Shown: piece by piece, positions 43,763-52,097 of the stretch
How positions within the stretch are numbered: the stretch's first letter is position 1
Layout: each line of letters opens with the position of its first letter
DNA from: an uncultured Vampirovibrio sp.
Lineage (GTDB): Bacteria; Cyanobacteriota; Vampirovibrionia; Gastranaerophilales; Gastranaerophilaceae
DNA: 64,000 nucleotides
Assembly: GCA_910584405.1 (NCBI GenBank)
Contig: CAJUAL010000001.1
Location: 124,001 to 188,000 of the forward strand
Reading direction: 5' to 3'
Notes under the pieces: model-generated
Seen by the model: only the letters and a program-made list of their open reading frames with translations
What the model was told of the DNA's origin: nothing
The model's database searches: none
Position numbers and translations under genes: made by a program

Positions 43763-44290
43763 TTAGGATTTTTCAACAAATTGCAAACTCAAACCAGAAT
43801 TTGGTTTCAGTAATTCGGGCTGATTTTTCAGCCCGAATAGTCGTCGATAATCTCTAAACAATTCAAGCATTTGTTGCATTTGCATTTTGTCAGAATATAC
43901 TTTGTTCAAACTAGCACAACTCTCCTTTCGCACGTTTTCAGATTGTTTGGCACGATAAATAGAAAGCTTTTTGTTCTCTCGAATGGCACGCACCAACAAT
44001 GCACGCACATAATAGCGATTAAAGTCAGAAAATGCAACCATTTGTGAGATGTTTGCAGAGATTTTTCGCCCGTTCCTATCTTTTTGTCTAAAGAAAGCAG
44101 GAGTAAGTTTCTTTTGCAGAGTTTCGGGAGTACCGTTTATGCAACATTCTTTCAGTAATCGTCTGTAGGTCAGCAAATAAGAACTTGTCATGGATAAAGG
44201 GTCATAAAACAACCCTTTTGCCATATCCAGTTCTAGTTCGCTAAGCATGCATTGTCGTGTTTTTTCATCTAGGTTGGGAAAGTAATACAT
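43763..44290 (-). CDS. Hypothetical accessory protein
   Basis: The 175-residue, Arg/Lys-rich, helical protein (MYYFPNLDEKTRQCM to LSLQFVEKS) is not recognised. GC content is visibly higher than that of the flanking 44.4-45.8 kb genes. A GGAG site is present. It is followed by the small TGA-containing frame, probably its co-transcribed partner. Confidence 0.6.
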   Translation of the reverse strand: MYYFPNLDEKTRQCMLSELELDMAKGLFYDPLSMTSSYLLTYRRLLKECCINGTPETLQKKLTPAFFRQKDRNGRKISANISQMVAFSDFNRYYVRALLVRAIRENKKLSIYRAKQSENVRKESCASLNKVYSDKMQMQQMLELFRDYRRLFGLKNQPELLKPNSGLSLQFVEKS

Positions 44291-44408
44291 AAAAATCTCC
44301 TGTCATCTGTTAACAAACAAATTTATAAAGAATATAAGATTTTAATATATTATTGCGATTATGCTTTTTTCATGTATACTCATGTATAATAATAATTTTG
44401 GGGATAAC

Positions 44409-45125
44409 ATGTTTAATAAACACGAAGAAATAAATATTTATTGTGATGAAAGTTGCCATTTAGAATATGATGGACAACGGGCAATGGTCTTTGGCAGTAT
44501 TAGGTATCCTAAACAAAAAGTTCAAGAGTTATCAAAATCTATAAGGGAATTAAAGAAAAAACATTTTATATACCCTTTTGCTGAAACAAAATGGAAAACA
44601 GTGTCAAAGTCAAAAGAAGATTTTTATTTAGAGTTGTTAGACTTGTTTTTAAATACTGATGATTTAAAATTTAGGGCAGTTGTATTTCAAAATAAAGATT
44701 TACATAAACTTGAACATAATATTCATAATCAAACCTATGAAGATTGGTATTATAAAATGTTTTATGTAACATTAGAGAAGATTATAGATAAAGATAATTT
44801 TTATAATATTTATTTAGATAGAAAAAATATAAATAGTTCACAAAAAATTCATACATTAGAAAATTATCTTTCAAAAAGGGCTAAAATTCTTAAAATTCAA
44901 GAAGTATTGTCTCATCAATCGGAACTGATTCAGATAACAGATTTTTTGACAGGAATAATTTCTTATGCTAATCGAGATGCTATAAAATTACCAGATGCAA
45001 ATAAAACTAAAGTAAAGTTAGTGGAAACATTAAAAAGCAAGACAAATTTGTCTTTAATTACTTCAACACCTTTGTCTGCAGATAAAGTAAATATTTTTAT
45101 ATGGGAGCCAAATTATTATGAGTAA
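44409..45125 (+). CDS. DUF3800-type protein
   Basis: The 238 residues match the DUF3800 pattern: INIYCDESCHLEYDGQRAMVFGSI at the start, with conserved Asp/Glu and Ser, a central ETKW, YLDRKN in the middle and LIQITDFLTGIISYAN near the end, which resemble RNase-H-fold acidic residues. Such proteins are common in mobile elements and defence islands; activity is unproven. GGGG precedes the ATG at 44409, and TTGCGA-N16-TATACT lies at 44353-44380. It overlaps the next gene by 8 bases. Confidence 0.75.
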   Translation: MFNKHEEINIYCDESCHLEYDGQRAMVFGSIRYPKQKVQELSKSIRELKKKHFIYPFAETKWKTVSKSKEDFYLELLDLFLNTDDLKFRAVVFQNKDLHKLEHNIHNQTYEDWYYKMFYVTLEKIIDKDNFYNIYLDRKNINSSQKIHTLENYLSKRAKILKIQEVLSHQSELIQITDFLTGIISYANRDAIKLPDANKTKVKLVETLKSKTNLSLITSTPLSADKVNIFIWEPNYYE

Positions 45126-45789
45126 TGATATAAACTGGTTACCTAATATATCAAGACTTGAAAACTATTATGATGGTAGAAACTTTGATTTTGTGCGACT
45201 TGTAAATGATCGTTATAATGATTTAATGAATGATTTTTTTAACAATTCTTCACCAGTAATGTTTCAAGGCGGTAGAGTTTTTCTAAAGGATAAATTGCTA
45301 TCTTGTGATAAATTAGAAGTAAAAAATTGTTATAATAATGATTTTTATGATTGTCTAACTTGTCCATTTGAACAAAAATTAGATATTTTCAATCATATAT
45401 GTACTATTGAATATACTAACAAAATGTTAAAGAAAAAAGGTGGTAAACTAAAGTTAAAAAAAGAATTTAGAAAGTCTGGAAAAAGTTCATTACCTCGAAC
45501 ACCTGGTGAGTTTTGTATTCCACGAGTACTATTATCTTCTTGGATAAAACCAATAATTCTTCATGCTAATGATAAAGAACAGGTAATTATTAATAAAAAT
45601 GGTAATACATATACTTTAGAACTCATTAATAGAAAATATAGAATACATTTAGTAGAAATCACACCAGAAAATGGTAATAAATATTATTTTCTAAAAACTG
45701 CATATTTTTATACTATTCCAAAAGAAATAATTGATCAGGAAAATTATAAATACATAATTAATGCAAAACAAAATTATGCAAAAATATAG
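45118..45789 (+). CDS. Hypothetical partner of the DUF3800 protein
   Basis: The 223-residue protein is unrecognised. It has a cysteine cluster (LLSCDKLEVKNCYNNDFYDCLTCPFEQ) that could bind metal, and a basic stretch KKKGGKLKLKKEFRKSGK. Its start overlaps the DUF3800 gene, so the two products are likely made together and may form a two-component anti-phage or toxin-type module. Confidence 0.6.
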   Translation: MSNDINWLPNISRLENYYDGRNFDFVRLVNDRYNDLMNDFFNNSSPVMFQGGRVFLKDKLLSCDKLEVKNCYNNDFYDCLTCPFEQKLDIFNHICTIEYTNKMLKKKGGKLKLKKEFRKSGKSSLPRTPGEFCIPRVLLSSWIKPIILHANDKEQVIINKNGNTYTLELINRKYRIHLVEITPENGNKYYFLKTAYFYTIPKEIIDQENYKYIINAKQNYAKI

Positions 45790-45988
45790 AAAAGAAACGC
45801 CACTACGGGCGTTTCAATGACTCTGTGTATCGATTTATATATATGATACATGAGTAAATCTATTATTATTTTAATATTAATATGTGCATGGTCAAATATT
45901 TAACATGCTAATTGTATATTTATATAAAGTTTTGTAAATCATACAAATTGCTTATTATGTCAAATATTTTACATTTCTTAACTAGTGG
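45780..45988 (-). ncRNA. Probable small RNA with own promoter and terminator
   Basis: On the minus strand TTGACT, 17 bases and TATAAT (46023 to 45995) point into about 200 bases with no reading frame, ending in a GAAACGCC/GGCGTTTC hairpin followed by TTTTCTATATTTTT. Two near-identical segments, TTAAATATTTGACCATG and TAAAATATTTGACATA, lie inside. It is antisense to the last bases of the 45118 gene. Identity unknown. Confidence 0.5.
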
Positions 45989-45994
45989 CACTTC

Positions 45995-46023
45995 ATTATA
46001 AACTATTTCTACTAAAAAGTCAA
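45995..46023 (-). promoter_or_regulatory. Promoter of the small RNA
   Basis: TTGACT-N17-TATAAT, near consensus, facing away from the coiled-coil membrane gene and into the gene-free gap. Confidence 0.7.
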
Positions 46024-46047
46024 GTGTTTATGTATATTTACTTTAAT

Positions 46048-47028
46048 CTATTCATCTTCAGATAAAGATTTGTTGACTTCTAATCCCTTTTGAATTTTTT
46101 CTTCTTGATGTGTTTCAACTTTACCTAATAATGATGTTGCAATATTCTTTATACCAGGCAAATGAGATAATTTTTCAAGTGCATTGGTAAGATTTGTGCT
46201 TTTATCAATAATATCCATAAATGGGTGATCTGATTTATTATAACCTTTAATAAGTGAACCAGGATTTTCTGAAGACATACTAACGATATTGTATAAAAGT
46301 TTAACTTTTAAGTTGTTAGATACTTCATCGTCTCCTAAATTTTCTATTTGTTTTGCTAAACCCTCAAATGTTTTACTTAAAGATTCTTTGTGTGTATATT
46401 CTTCTATAAGTCTTTTAGAAAGATTAGATTTCCTATTAGATGAATATGCTAACCATAATGCTGGAGCATATAAAGGCAAAGTTGCACAAACAATTCTTGG
46501 TGTATCAAGTATAATATCTTGAATATCAAGTCCTTTAATAAAGAATAAGAAACTACCTAAAGCAAACGGAATACATGATATAAGGGTTAATGTAATAAGA
46601 GCAATAATAAACACAATATCAGACTTGTTTCGTTCTTCTATTTCATCTTGTCTTTTTTCGTAATAAGCATAACTTAATCCTGCCGACATAGCTCCAGGTA
46701 GTAAAGAAGTAATATGCTGTTGCAATTCTTCAAAAACTTTCACCTTTTTTGTATAATTATCATCAATTTCTTCAAATTTTTCTTTTTTAAGGTTATCAAA
46801 TTCATTTTCTAAATTTTCAAAATTAGAATTCAAATCATCATATGAAGATTCTAAATCATCTTTTAAGCCATTGACATGTGTCGATGATTTTGTATCCTCG
46901 TCTTCTTCATCATATCCAAAAATTTCGTTATGCAACTGAGTAATTTTTTCTGAAATACTTAAAATTCTTTTATGAAGTAATATAATTTTAGTTTCATAGT
47001 TATTAGAATTTGATTCTTGTTCTTGCAT
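46048..47028 (-). CDS. Coiled-coil protein with two membrane segments (second part)
   Basis: The 326 residues start with a long coiled coil (to about residue 110), followed by two transmembrane segments (DIVFIIALITLTLISCIPFA and VCATLPLYAPALWLAY) and a cytosolic domain with RLIEEYTHKESLSKTFEGLAKQI. The domain recalls membrane proteins seen next to defence genes, but I cannot name the family with confidence. The start overlaps the 3' end of another coiled-coil frame by 70 bases, and the two may be one protein (see that entry). Confidence 0.65.
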   Translation of the reverse strand: MQEQESNSNNYETKIILLHKRILSISEKITQLHNEIFGYDEEDEDTKSSTHVNGLKDDLESSYDDLNSNFENLENEFDNLKKEKFEEIDDNYTKKVKVFEELQQHITSLLPGAMSAGLSYAYYEKRQDEIEERNKSDIVFIIALITLTLISCIPFALGSFLFFIKGLDIQDIILDTPRIVCATLPLYAPALWLAYSSNRKSNLSKRLIEEYTHKESLSKTFEGLAKQIENLGDDEVSNNLKVKLLYNIVSMSSENPGSLIKGYNKSDHPFMDIIDKSTNLTNALEKLSHLPGIKNIATSLLGKVETHQEEKIQKGLEVNKSLSEDE

Positions 47029-47456
47029 TTTTTCATGTAATATTTTGAGTTATTAAGATTAGTGTGACAAATATCAATATCTGCATTTATGAGGTCAATT
47101 TGTTTTCTATACTCTTCGACTGATGAGTTTATTTCATTATGTATTTCAATAATTTTATTACTTTTTTCTATTGAAGAATTATAAAATCCTGCAATTTTAT
47201 TCATTTTATCAGTAATATTTACAAAATGTTCGTTCATCTTATTTAACAAATCAGATAAAGACTCTTGTATAAGATTTATTTCATTTAATTTTGTTTCTGC
47301 ACGATTTCTAAACATGCTTGTATCTTTGGAGTTTTGTTTTGCCGTTTTTAAATCTTCGGGACTTCGTTGAGAAAGTTCATGTAAAGCTCCTTTAAGTAAA
47401 TTGATTTCTTCCCAAAGTTTAATTCTTTCATTATCTAAATATTGAATGTCTACCAT
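46959..47456 (-). CDS. N-terminal coiled-coil frame joined by overlap or frameshift to the next frame
   Basis: The 165-residue frame is coiled coil for about 140 residues (LKGALHELSQRSPEDLKTA to EYRKQIDLINADIDICHTN), then becomes a basic, non-coil tail typical of wrong-frame reading. At six As (47028-47033) the codons ATG AAA AAA TGC would slip -1 into the frame of the following gene. Either a programmed or a mutational frameshift, or plain overlapping genes. The ATG has a GGATATAT leader with weak SD. Confidence 0.55.
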   Translation of the reverse strand: MVDIQYLDNERIKLWEEINLLKGALHELSQRSPEDLKTAKQNSKDTSMFRNRAETKLNEINLIQESLSDLLNKMNEHFVNITDKMNKIAGFYNSSIEKSNKIIEIHNEINSSVEEYRKQIDLINADIDICHTNLNNSKYYMKKCKNKNQILITMKLKLYYFIKEF

Positions 47457-47645
47457 ACATATATCCTCTAATTTTTTATTATTTAGAAACTATCATAAAC
47501 ACAGAATTCAAACAATATTATTTTTTATATTCAAATCATAACAAAAATACAACTTTTGATTGATGACAAATTTTGGAAAAACGTATTAAATATAATTAGG
47601 GGCAGTGTATATTATAAAAGAGTAATATAATTGAAAGGGAAAGTA

Positions 47646-48269
47646 ATGGCTGAAAAATATGAAATAGTATACGTTTTAAGAAATGAAGCAATGCCAAATC
47701 TTATAAAGATAGGTAAAACTCAACGAAAAGATTTACAGGCTAGGATGTCAGAATTATATTCAACAGGTGTTCCGTTTCCTTTTGAGTGCTTATGGGCTGG
47801 AGAAGTAGAAGATTGTACGAAAATAGAAAATATTATTCACAATGCTTTTAGACATAATCGGGTTAATCCTAAAAGAGAATTTTTTAATATTGAGCCTGAT
47901 CAAGTAATTCCGTTATTACAAGAATTAGCTGTTAATGAACTTACTTCTGATGTAGATAAAGCTTTAAATAAAGGGGTTACAAAAGAAGAGCAAAATGCGA
48001 CTAAGCAATTTCATAGACCAATGCTAAATTTTGAAGAGATGGGTATTCCTGTTGGTTCAAATCTTGTATATGTTAAAAATCCTGAAATTGTGATTAAAAC
48101 TATAAATGCAAAAAAAGTTATATTTGGTCATGATGAATATTCATTGACAGCTTTGACAAGACAATTATTAGATTTACCTTATAATGTTGCACCTTGCAGA
48201 TACTGGATTTATGATGGTAAAAATTTACAAGATATTTATGATTCAACTTATACTAATGTAGAAGCTTGA
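47646..48269 (+). CDS. GIY-YIG (T5orf172/MUG113-type) nuclease domain protein
   Basis: The 207-residue protein starts with a GIY-YIG-like domain: IVYVLRNEAMPNLIKIGKT, LQARMSELYSTGVPFPFEC, HNAFRHNRVNPKREFFNI. The C-terminal part (MGIPVGSNLVYVKNP, EYSLTALTRQLL, CRYWIYDGKNLQDIY) resembles DUF4357-like domains of restriction and defence proteins. AAAGGGAAAG precedes the ATG. The stop is TGA; if TGA were sense, the protein would gain nine residues to a TAA. Confidence 0.75.
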   Translation: MAEKYEIVYVLRNEAMPNLIKIGKTQRKDLQARMSELYSTGVPFPFECLWAGEVEDCTKIENIIHNAFRHNRVNPKREFFNIEPDQVIPLLQELAVNELTSDVDKALNKGVTKEEQNATKQFHRPMLNFEEMGIPVGSNLVYVKNPEIVIKTINAKKVIFGHDEYSLTALTRQLLDLPYNVAPCRYWIYDGKNLQDIYDSTYTNVEA

Positions 48270-48354
48270 TTATTTTTCTATGAAATATTGTAACGTTTTT
48301 GGCATGAAACTCTTAAAAAAGAGGAATTTTCCACATGCCCGTTTGAAAAACTGC

Positions 48355-48360
48355 TATAAT
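48355..48360 (+). promoter_or_regulatory. Extended -10 promoter of the 42-residue gene
   Basis: TGCTATAAT is an extended -10. The leader after it contains CGTAAGGGGGAT, also found at the tRNA-Ala, and AGGAGAAAG as ribosome site. Confidence 0.55.
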
Positions 48361-48416
48361 AATTCATGTTATACGAACCCGATAGTCGTAAGGGGGATAA
48401 ATTAGGAGAAAGAAAA

Positions 48417-48545
48417 ATGGCTAGAAAAGTAACCAGTAAAAGAGCTGCAAGTGCTGCATCAAAAGTTTTACGTGATGGAAGAACCAGTAAAGCTTCTAAA
48501 ACAGCGGCAGGCAGTGCATTATCTCAAAGAGAAAAAAGAAAATAG
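48417..48545 (+). CDS. Small basic Ala/Ser/Lys-rich protein
   Basis: A 42-residue frame (MARKVTSKRAASAASKVLRD and so on, ending SQREKRK) with extended -10 promoter, AGGAG ribosome site and a terminator immediately after, so it is a complete gene. Similar short ASKVL-DGRTSK-SK-AAGSALSQR proteins are found in unrelated bacteria, often near mobile DNA, with no known function. Confidence 0.75.
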   Translation: MARKVTSKRAASAASKVLRDGRTSKASKTAAGSALSQREKRK

Positions 48546-48579
48546 TCTGCTGAATTGAGACCTCGACAGACTATTTAGT

Positions 48580-48612
48580 AAGCCCTCTAATTTTTAGAGG
48601 GTTTGCTTTTAC
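48580..48612 (+). terminator. Terminator of the small basic protein gene
   Basis: CCCTCTAA-TTT-TTAGAGGG stem followed by TTTGCTTTT. An AGTCTG/CAGACT hairpin precedes it. Confidence 0.8.
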
Positions 48613-48792
48613 ATAATACATGATTGGCATGCCAAAATCAAGAATTTATTAAATAAAATATATCTGCAGTTTTTGCACGTAGGATTTTGGAATTTTGGAT
48701 GTGAAAAACTGTAGATGTAGAATGTGTTCAAATCGTAAGCTACGCAATATTTTTACGAATTTGTTGTGTTAAGCTGTATGTCAAAGTCCACC

Positions 48793-48830
48793 ATAAAATA
48801 CAGGATGACATTAGTTATCCTGTATTTTAT
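48793..48830. repeat. 14-bp perfect inverted repeat in a gene-free gap
   Basis: ATAAAATACAGGAT and ATCCTGTATTTTAT flank 10 bases. It may terminate the NifX-like gene. The rest of 48612-48876 holds only a GCAGTTTTT/AAAAACTGT foldback; no gene seen. Confidence 0.6.
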
Positions 48831-48876
48831 TATGTGTAGGGTAAGTGAATTATCAAAATTGAAAAGAGGTTACTTC

Positions 48877-49275
48877 TTAATGGCAATGATGACCTTCGCC
48901 ATGATGATGTCCGTGGCAATGATGGTGATCATGACCTTCGCCGCCGCAAGCATTTTCACCGGTTTCAAGAGTATTTGATAAATATTTTTCAATAACTTCT
49001 TGTATCGGTAATTCAGGACAACCTGTAACAACTTCTACTTCATTTTGGGCAAAAACCATTAAAGGTCTTCCACCCATACCACCTGCAAGAACTTTACTTA
49101 TTCCTTGTTCTGCTATCCAAGAAGCACTCTGACATGAGATTCCTTCTTCCGGTATTTTTTCTTCAATATTTAATATTTCGTTTGTTTCAGGGTTTACTTC
49201 TGCAAATGTGAAAGAATCACAATGCCCAAAGTGTCCGCATAATTTGCCGTCGGCTGTTGGAATACAAATTTTCAT
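48877..49275 (-). CDS. NifX/NifB-type (dinitrogenase FeMo-cofactor family) protein with His-rich tail
   Basis: The 132 residues contain the small ribonuclease-H-like domain MKICIPTADGKLCGHFGHCDSFTF, SCQSASWIAEQGISKVLAGGMGGRP and TGCPELPIQEVIEKYL, known from Fe-S/Mo cofactor carriers and, without nitrogenase, from many anaerobes. The last 25 residues are almost all Gly, His and Cys, a metal-binding tail. AAGGAG precedes the ATG. It is downstream of, and likely co-transcribed with, the zinc alcohol dehydrogenase. Confidence 0.85.
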   Translation of the reverse strand: MKICIPTADGKLCGHFGHCDSFTFAEVNPETNEILNIEEKIPEEGISCQSASWIAEQGISKVLAGGMGGRPLMVFAQNEVEVVTGCPELPIQEVIEKYLSNTLETGENACGGEGHDHHHCHGHHHGEGHHCH

Positions 49276-49302
49276 AATTTTATCTCCTTTTATTTTTTTG
49301 TA

Positions 49303-50337
49303 TTAGTTAGTAATAGCAATTTTTATAACATTTTCTTGTTTGTTTTCAAATATTTCATATGCTTTTTCTATATTTTGAAGTGGGAATTTATGTGTAATTA
49401 GAGGTGTTGTATCGATTTTACCCTGTTCAATCAGAGATAATATTTCTTGGCAGTCGCAACCGTCTACACCTCCTGTTTTAAATGTAAGGTTTTTTCCATA
49501 CATATCAGGTAATGGTAAAATCATAGGTTTATCGTATAGTGCAACTATTGTAACTGTTGCGTTTGGTCTGGCTGCTTGCCAAGCTGTTTTGAAAGAAGCT
49601 TCTGTTCCTGCAACTTCTATAACAACATCAGCTCCATTATGCTTGCTTTTTTTATTTACAGTTTCAAGACAGTTTTCAGGCTCTGTTACTATTACCTTAG
49701 GATAGTATTTTCTTACAAAATTTCTTCTGGCTTCATCTTTTTCGCATACAATAATTTTTTCAGGATTTTTTAACATTACACATAGTAAAGTGCATATTCC
49801 TGTAGGTCCTGCTCCGATAATTAAGACTGTATCATCTTCTTTTATCTCAGATATACGAGCTGCCCAAAATCCTGTTGCAAGAATATCTCCGACAAAAAGT
49901 GCCTGCTCGTCAGATACAGTATCAGGAATTTTATTCAAACCTTGATTTGCAAACGGAACACGAACATATTCGGCTTGTCCGCCGTCTATACGGCAGCCTA
50001 AAGCCCAGCCTCCGTTTTTATCCGTACAATTATTAACAAAACCGTTCTTGCAGAAAAAGCAATTACCGCAAAAGGTTTCAACATTAACAGTTACTCTGTC
50101 ACCGACTTTTATATTTTTGACATCTGCGCCGATTTCTTCTACAATCCCGACCATTTCATGACCTACTGTTATTCCTAAAACAGCTTTTGGCACTGAGCCG
50201 TGTTTAATATGTAAGTCACTTGTGCAAATACTGCTCATTGTAACGCGTACAATTGCATCTTGCGGATCTTGCAATTTCGGTTTGTCTTTTTCTGTCAGTT
50301 CAAAAATCCCGTGTTGTTTATAAGTGTATGCTAACAA
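49303..50337 (-). CDS. Zinc-dependent alcohol dehydrogenase (MDR family)
   Basis: The 344-residue enzyme has the catalytic zinc motif GHEMVGIVEEIGADVKN, the structural zinc cysteines FCGNCFFCKNGFVNNC, and the NAD(P)-binding VLIIGAGPTGICTLL. It oxidises or reduces an alcohol/aldehyde pair using NAD(P); sequence alone does not decide the substrate, though the AWAARISEIKEDDT region resembles fermentative ADH/threonine dehydrogenase relatives. CAGGAG precedes the ATG. Confidence 0.88.
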   Translation of the reverse strand: MLAYTYKQHGIFELTEKDKPKLQDPQDAIVRVTMSSICTSDLHIKHGSVPKAVLGITVGHEMVGIVEEIGADVKNIKVGDRVTVNVETFCGNCFFCKNGFVNNCTDKNGGWALGCRIDGGQAEYVRVPFANQGLNKIPDTVSDEQALFVGDILATGFWAARISEIKEDDTVLIIGAGPTGICTLLCVMLKNPEKIIVCEKDEARRNFVRKYYPKVIVTEPENCLETVNKKSKHNGADVVIEVAGTEASFKTAWQAARPNATVTIVALYDKPMILPLPDMYGKNLTFKTGGVDGCDCQEILSLIEQGKIDTTPLITHKFPLQNIEKAYEIFENKQENVIKIAITN

Positions 50338-50387
50338 AACTTTCTCCTGTTATTTTTTATAATCATATTATATGATAAATAGAAGTT

Positions 50388-51428
50388 TTAAGATAATAAG
50401 TCTTTTACTGCTTCAATAATTTTGTAAAACAAGTCTGTTTGTTCTTTTCCTTTTGCGATTGCTCTTTTTTCTGCAAGCATATCATCATGATGTCCAGCAT
50501 TACAACTTGAGGTGTAGTCGGATTTTTCATTAAGCAGTTTCCATAAAATTTCGTACGCCGGATCAGATTTTTTTATAGGTTCTTTTTGCATTGAAAGCAT
50601 TTCAAAATAAGTTTCAGCTAATTTGTAGTTATCTTCAAGTCGTAATGTGTCTGATATATCTTTTACGTGCTGATATTCATGAGCTATTGTATCTATTAAC
50701 TCTACATTATCATCACTTCCGCGCACAATATAAACTTGTCCTGATGAAGAATCTGTAACTCCGCTTATTTTACCTTTTATTTCTAAATATTTTTTTGCAC
50801 TTTCAGATTGTTCTATAAGTTCATCTAACGAAATTGATTTTGCTAACGGTGCTATATCTTCAAGGTTTTCTTCTCTTATTCTGTATCTTGCCAAATGTTG
50901 AATGCAATGTTCTTTGAGTGATGAAATCCATAATGGCAGAAGTTCCAGTCCGGTATCAGATTGAAGTCTTTTATTTACGTTCTGGTACTCAAGAACAGGT
51001 TTTTGTCCGTCCCAGTTAGTTATGTATGAAATAATTTTTGGTAAGTATTTTTTCCTTAATTTACCTAAATTATGTATTGAATATTCTTCATCCGGTAAAA
51101 TGGTTTCTTTCGTGAAAAAGAGGTCTGGATGAATAATTTTTTTGCGGCGGCAGATGATGTTTTCGTTATTTTCAACAGTTGAATTTATAACCATTTTATC
51201 CGCTGAATATTCGCTTGTAAGTTTTGTTATATTACTGTTTTTTATATGTATTGAGCGGATTTTAATAAGGTTCCCAAGGGAGTCAAAAAAAGATATTACA
51301 GAATATTTTCCTTTTTTAGCGGATAAACCTTCTACAATATTATAGGTTATTGCATTTTGCGGAATATTGTTATGTTTAAGCTTACTTACAGGCAGCCCCG
51401 TCAGTTTTATAGATAAATAACTAATCAT
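50388..51428 (-). CDS. Hypothetical protein with HExxH metallopeptidase motif
   Basis: The 346-residue protein has IDTIAHEYQHVKDIS near residue 250, an HExxH zinc site, with further Glu/His residues downstream (ETYFEMLSM, CNAGHHDDML). No signal peptide. The N-terminal half (KYSVISFFDSLGNLIKIRSIH) is unrecognised. A zinc-peptidase activity is inferred from the motif only. Confidence 0.65.
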   Translation of the reverse strand: MISYLSIKLTGLPVSKLKHNNIPQNAITYNIVEGLSAKKGKYSVISFFDSLGNLIKIRSIHIKNSNITKLTSEYSADKMVINSTVENNENIICRRKKIIHPDLFFTKETILPDEEYSIHNLGKLRKKYLPKIISYITNWDGQKPVLEYQNVNKRLQSDTGLELLPLWISSLKEHCIQHLARYRIREENLEDIAPLAKSISLDELIEQSESAKKYLEIKGKISGVTDSSSGQVYIVRGSDDNVELIDTIAHEYQHVKDISDTLRLEDNYKLAETYFEMLSMQKEPIKKSDPAYEILWKLLNEKSDYTSSCNAGHHDDMLAEKRAIAKGKEQTDLFYKIIEAVKDLLS

Positions 51429-51498
51429 ATTACTCCTATGTAAAATATAAAACTTGAAAAATAAATTTTTGCTATTATTTTAATTTGAGCGTTTTTTG

Positions 51499-51507
51499 TG
51501 CTAGAAT
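51499..51507 (+). promoter_or_regulatory. Extended -10 promoter of lptC-like gene
   Basis: TGCTAGAAT is an extended -10; seven bases separate it from the ATG, so the transcript is probably leaderless. Confidence 0.6.
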
Positions 51508-51514
51508 TTAGTAT

Positions 51515-52096
51515 ATGAACTGGAAAGATTTACCAAAAAAGAAAAGGCTGTATTTTGTTATTTTCGGTGCTATAGGAGCCGTTTTAGCTTGGGCGTTTAT
51601 CACTGCAGGCATTATTACGCATGATTTTAATCGTAAACAATTGCAGGTAAATGGAGATGAGCAGGAAGCTTTAGTGAACGGTGTTATTTTGACCGAAACA
51701 AAAGATGACCAGAAATTCTGGGAAATTTACGGTGAAAACGGCAAATGGGACAGTTCAATGGGGGAAGCCCAACTTAACGGGGTTATCGGTAATTTTTACA
51801 AAGATAATGAAGTATCTATGAGTTTTGAATCTTCAAAGGGGACTTATAACTCAAAAGAAGGTAATATTACTCTTTATGATGATACTTTTATTGTTTTAAA
51901 GGACGGAATAACTCTCAGTGCAGACAGGCTTTATTGGTATAATTCACATACGCCTGTTGTTGCTGAGGGGCATATTAAAATTCAAAAGGGTAACGAACTT
52001 TTATCAACTGCCGATAAAATTACTATAAGCCCTGATTACAGCAGTTTTAAAATTGAGGGAAACACTGTTTCAAAAGTTTATGAGGATAAAAAGTAA
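51515..52096 (+). CDS. lptC: LptC-like LPS export protein
   Basis: The 193-residue protein has a single N-terminal membrane anchor (LYFVIFGAIGAVLAWAFITA) and a periplasmic beta-jellyroll region with the EIYGENGKWD, SSKGTYNSKEGNITLYDDTFIVLKDG pattern of LptC/OstA proteins. It would link the inner-membrane LptBFG transporter to LptA. LptA-like gene follows by one base, and both fit with kdsC in the same genome. Confidence 0.75.
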   Translation: MNWKDLPKKKRLYFVIFGAIGAVLAWAFITAGIITHDFNRKQLQVNGDEQEALVNGVILTETKDDQKFWEIYGENGKWDSSMGEAQLNGVIGNFYKDNEVSMSFESSKGTYNSKEGNITLYDDTFIVLKDGITLSADRLYWYNSHTPVVAEGHIKIQKGNELLSTADKITISPDYSSFKIEGNTVSKVYEDKK

Positions 52097-52097
52097 T

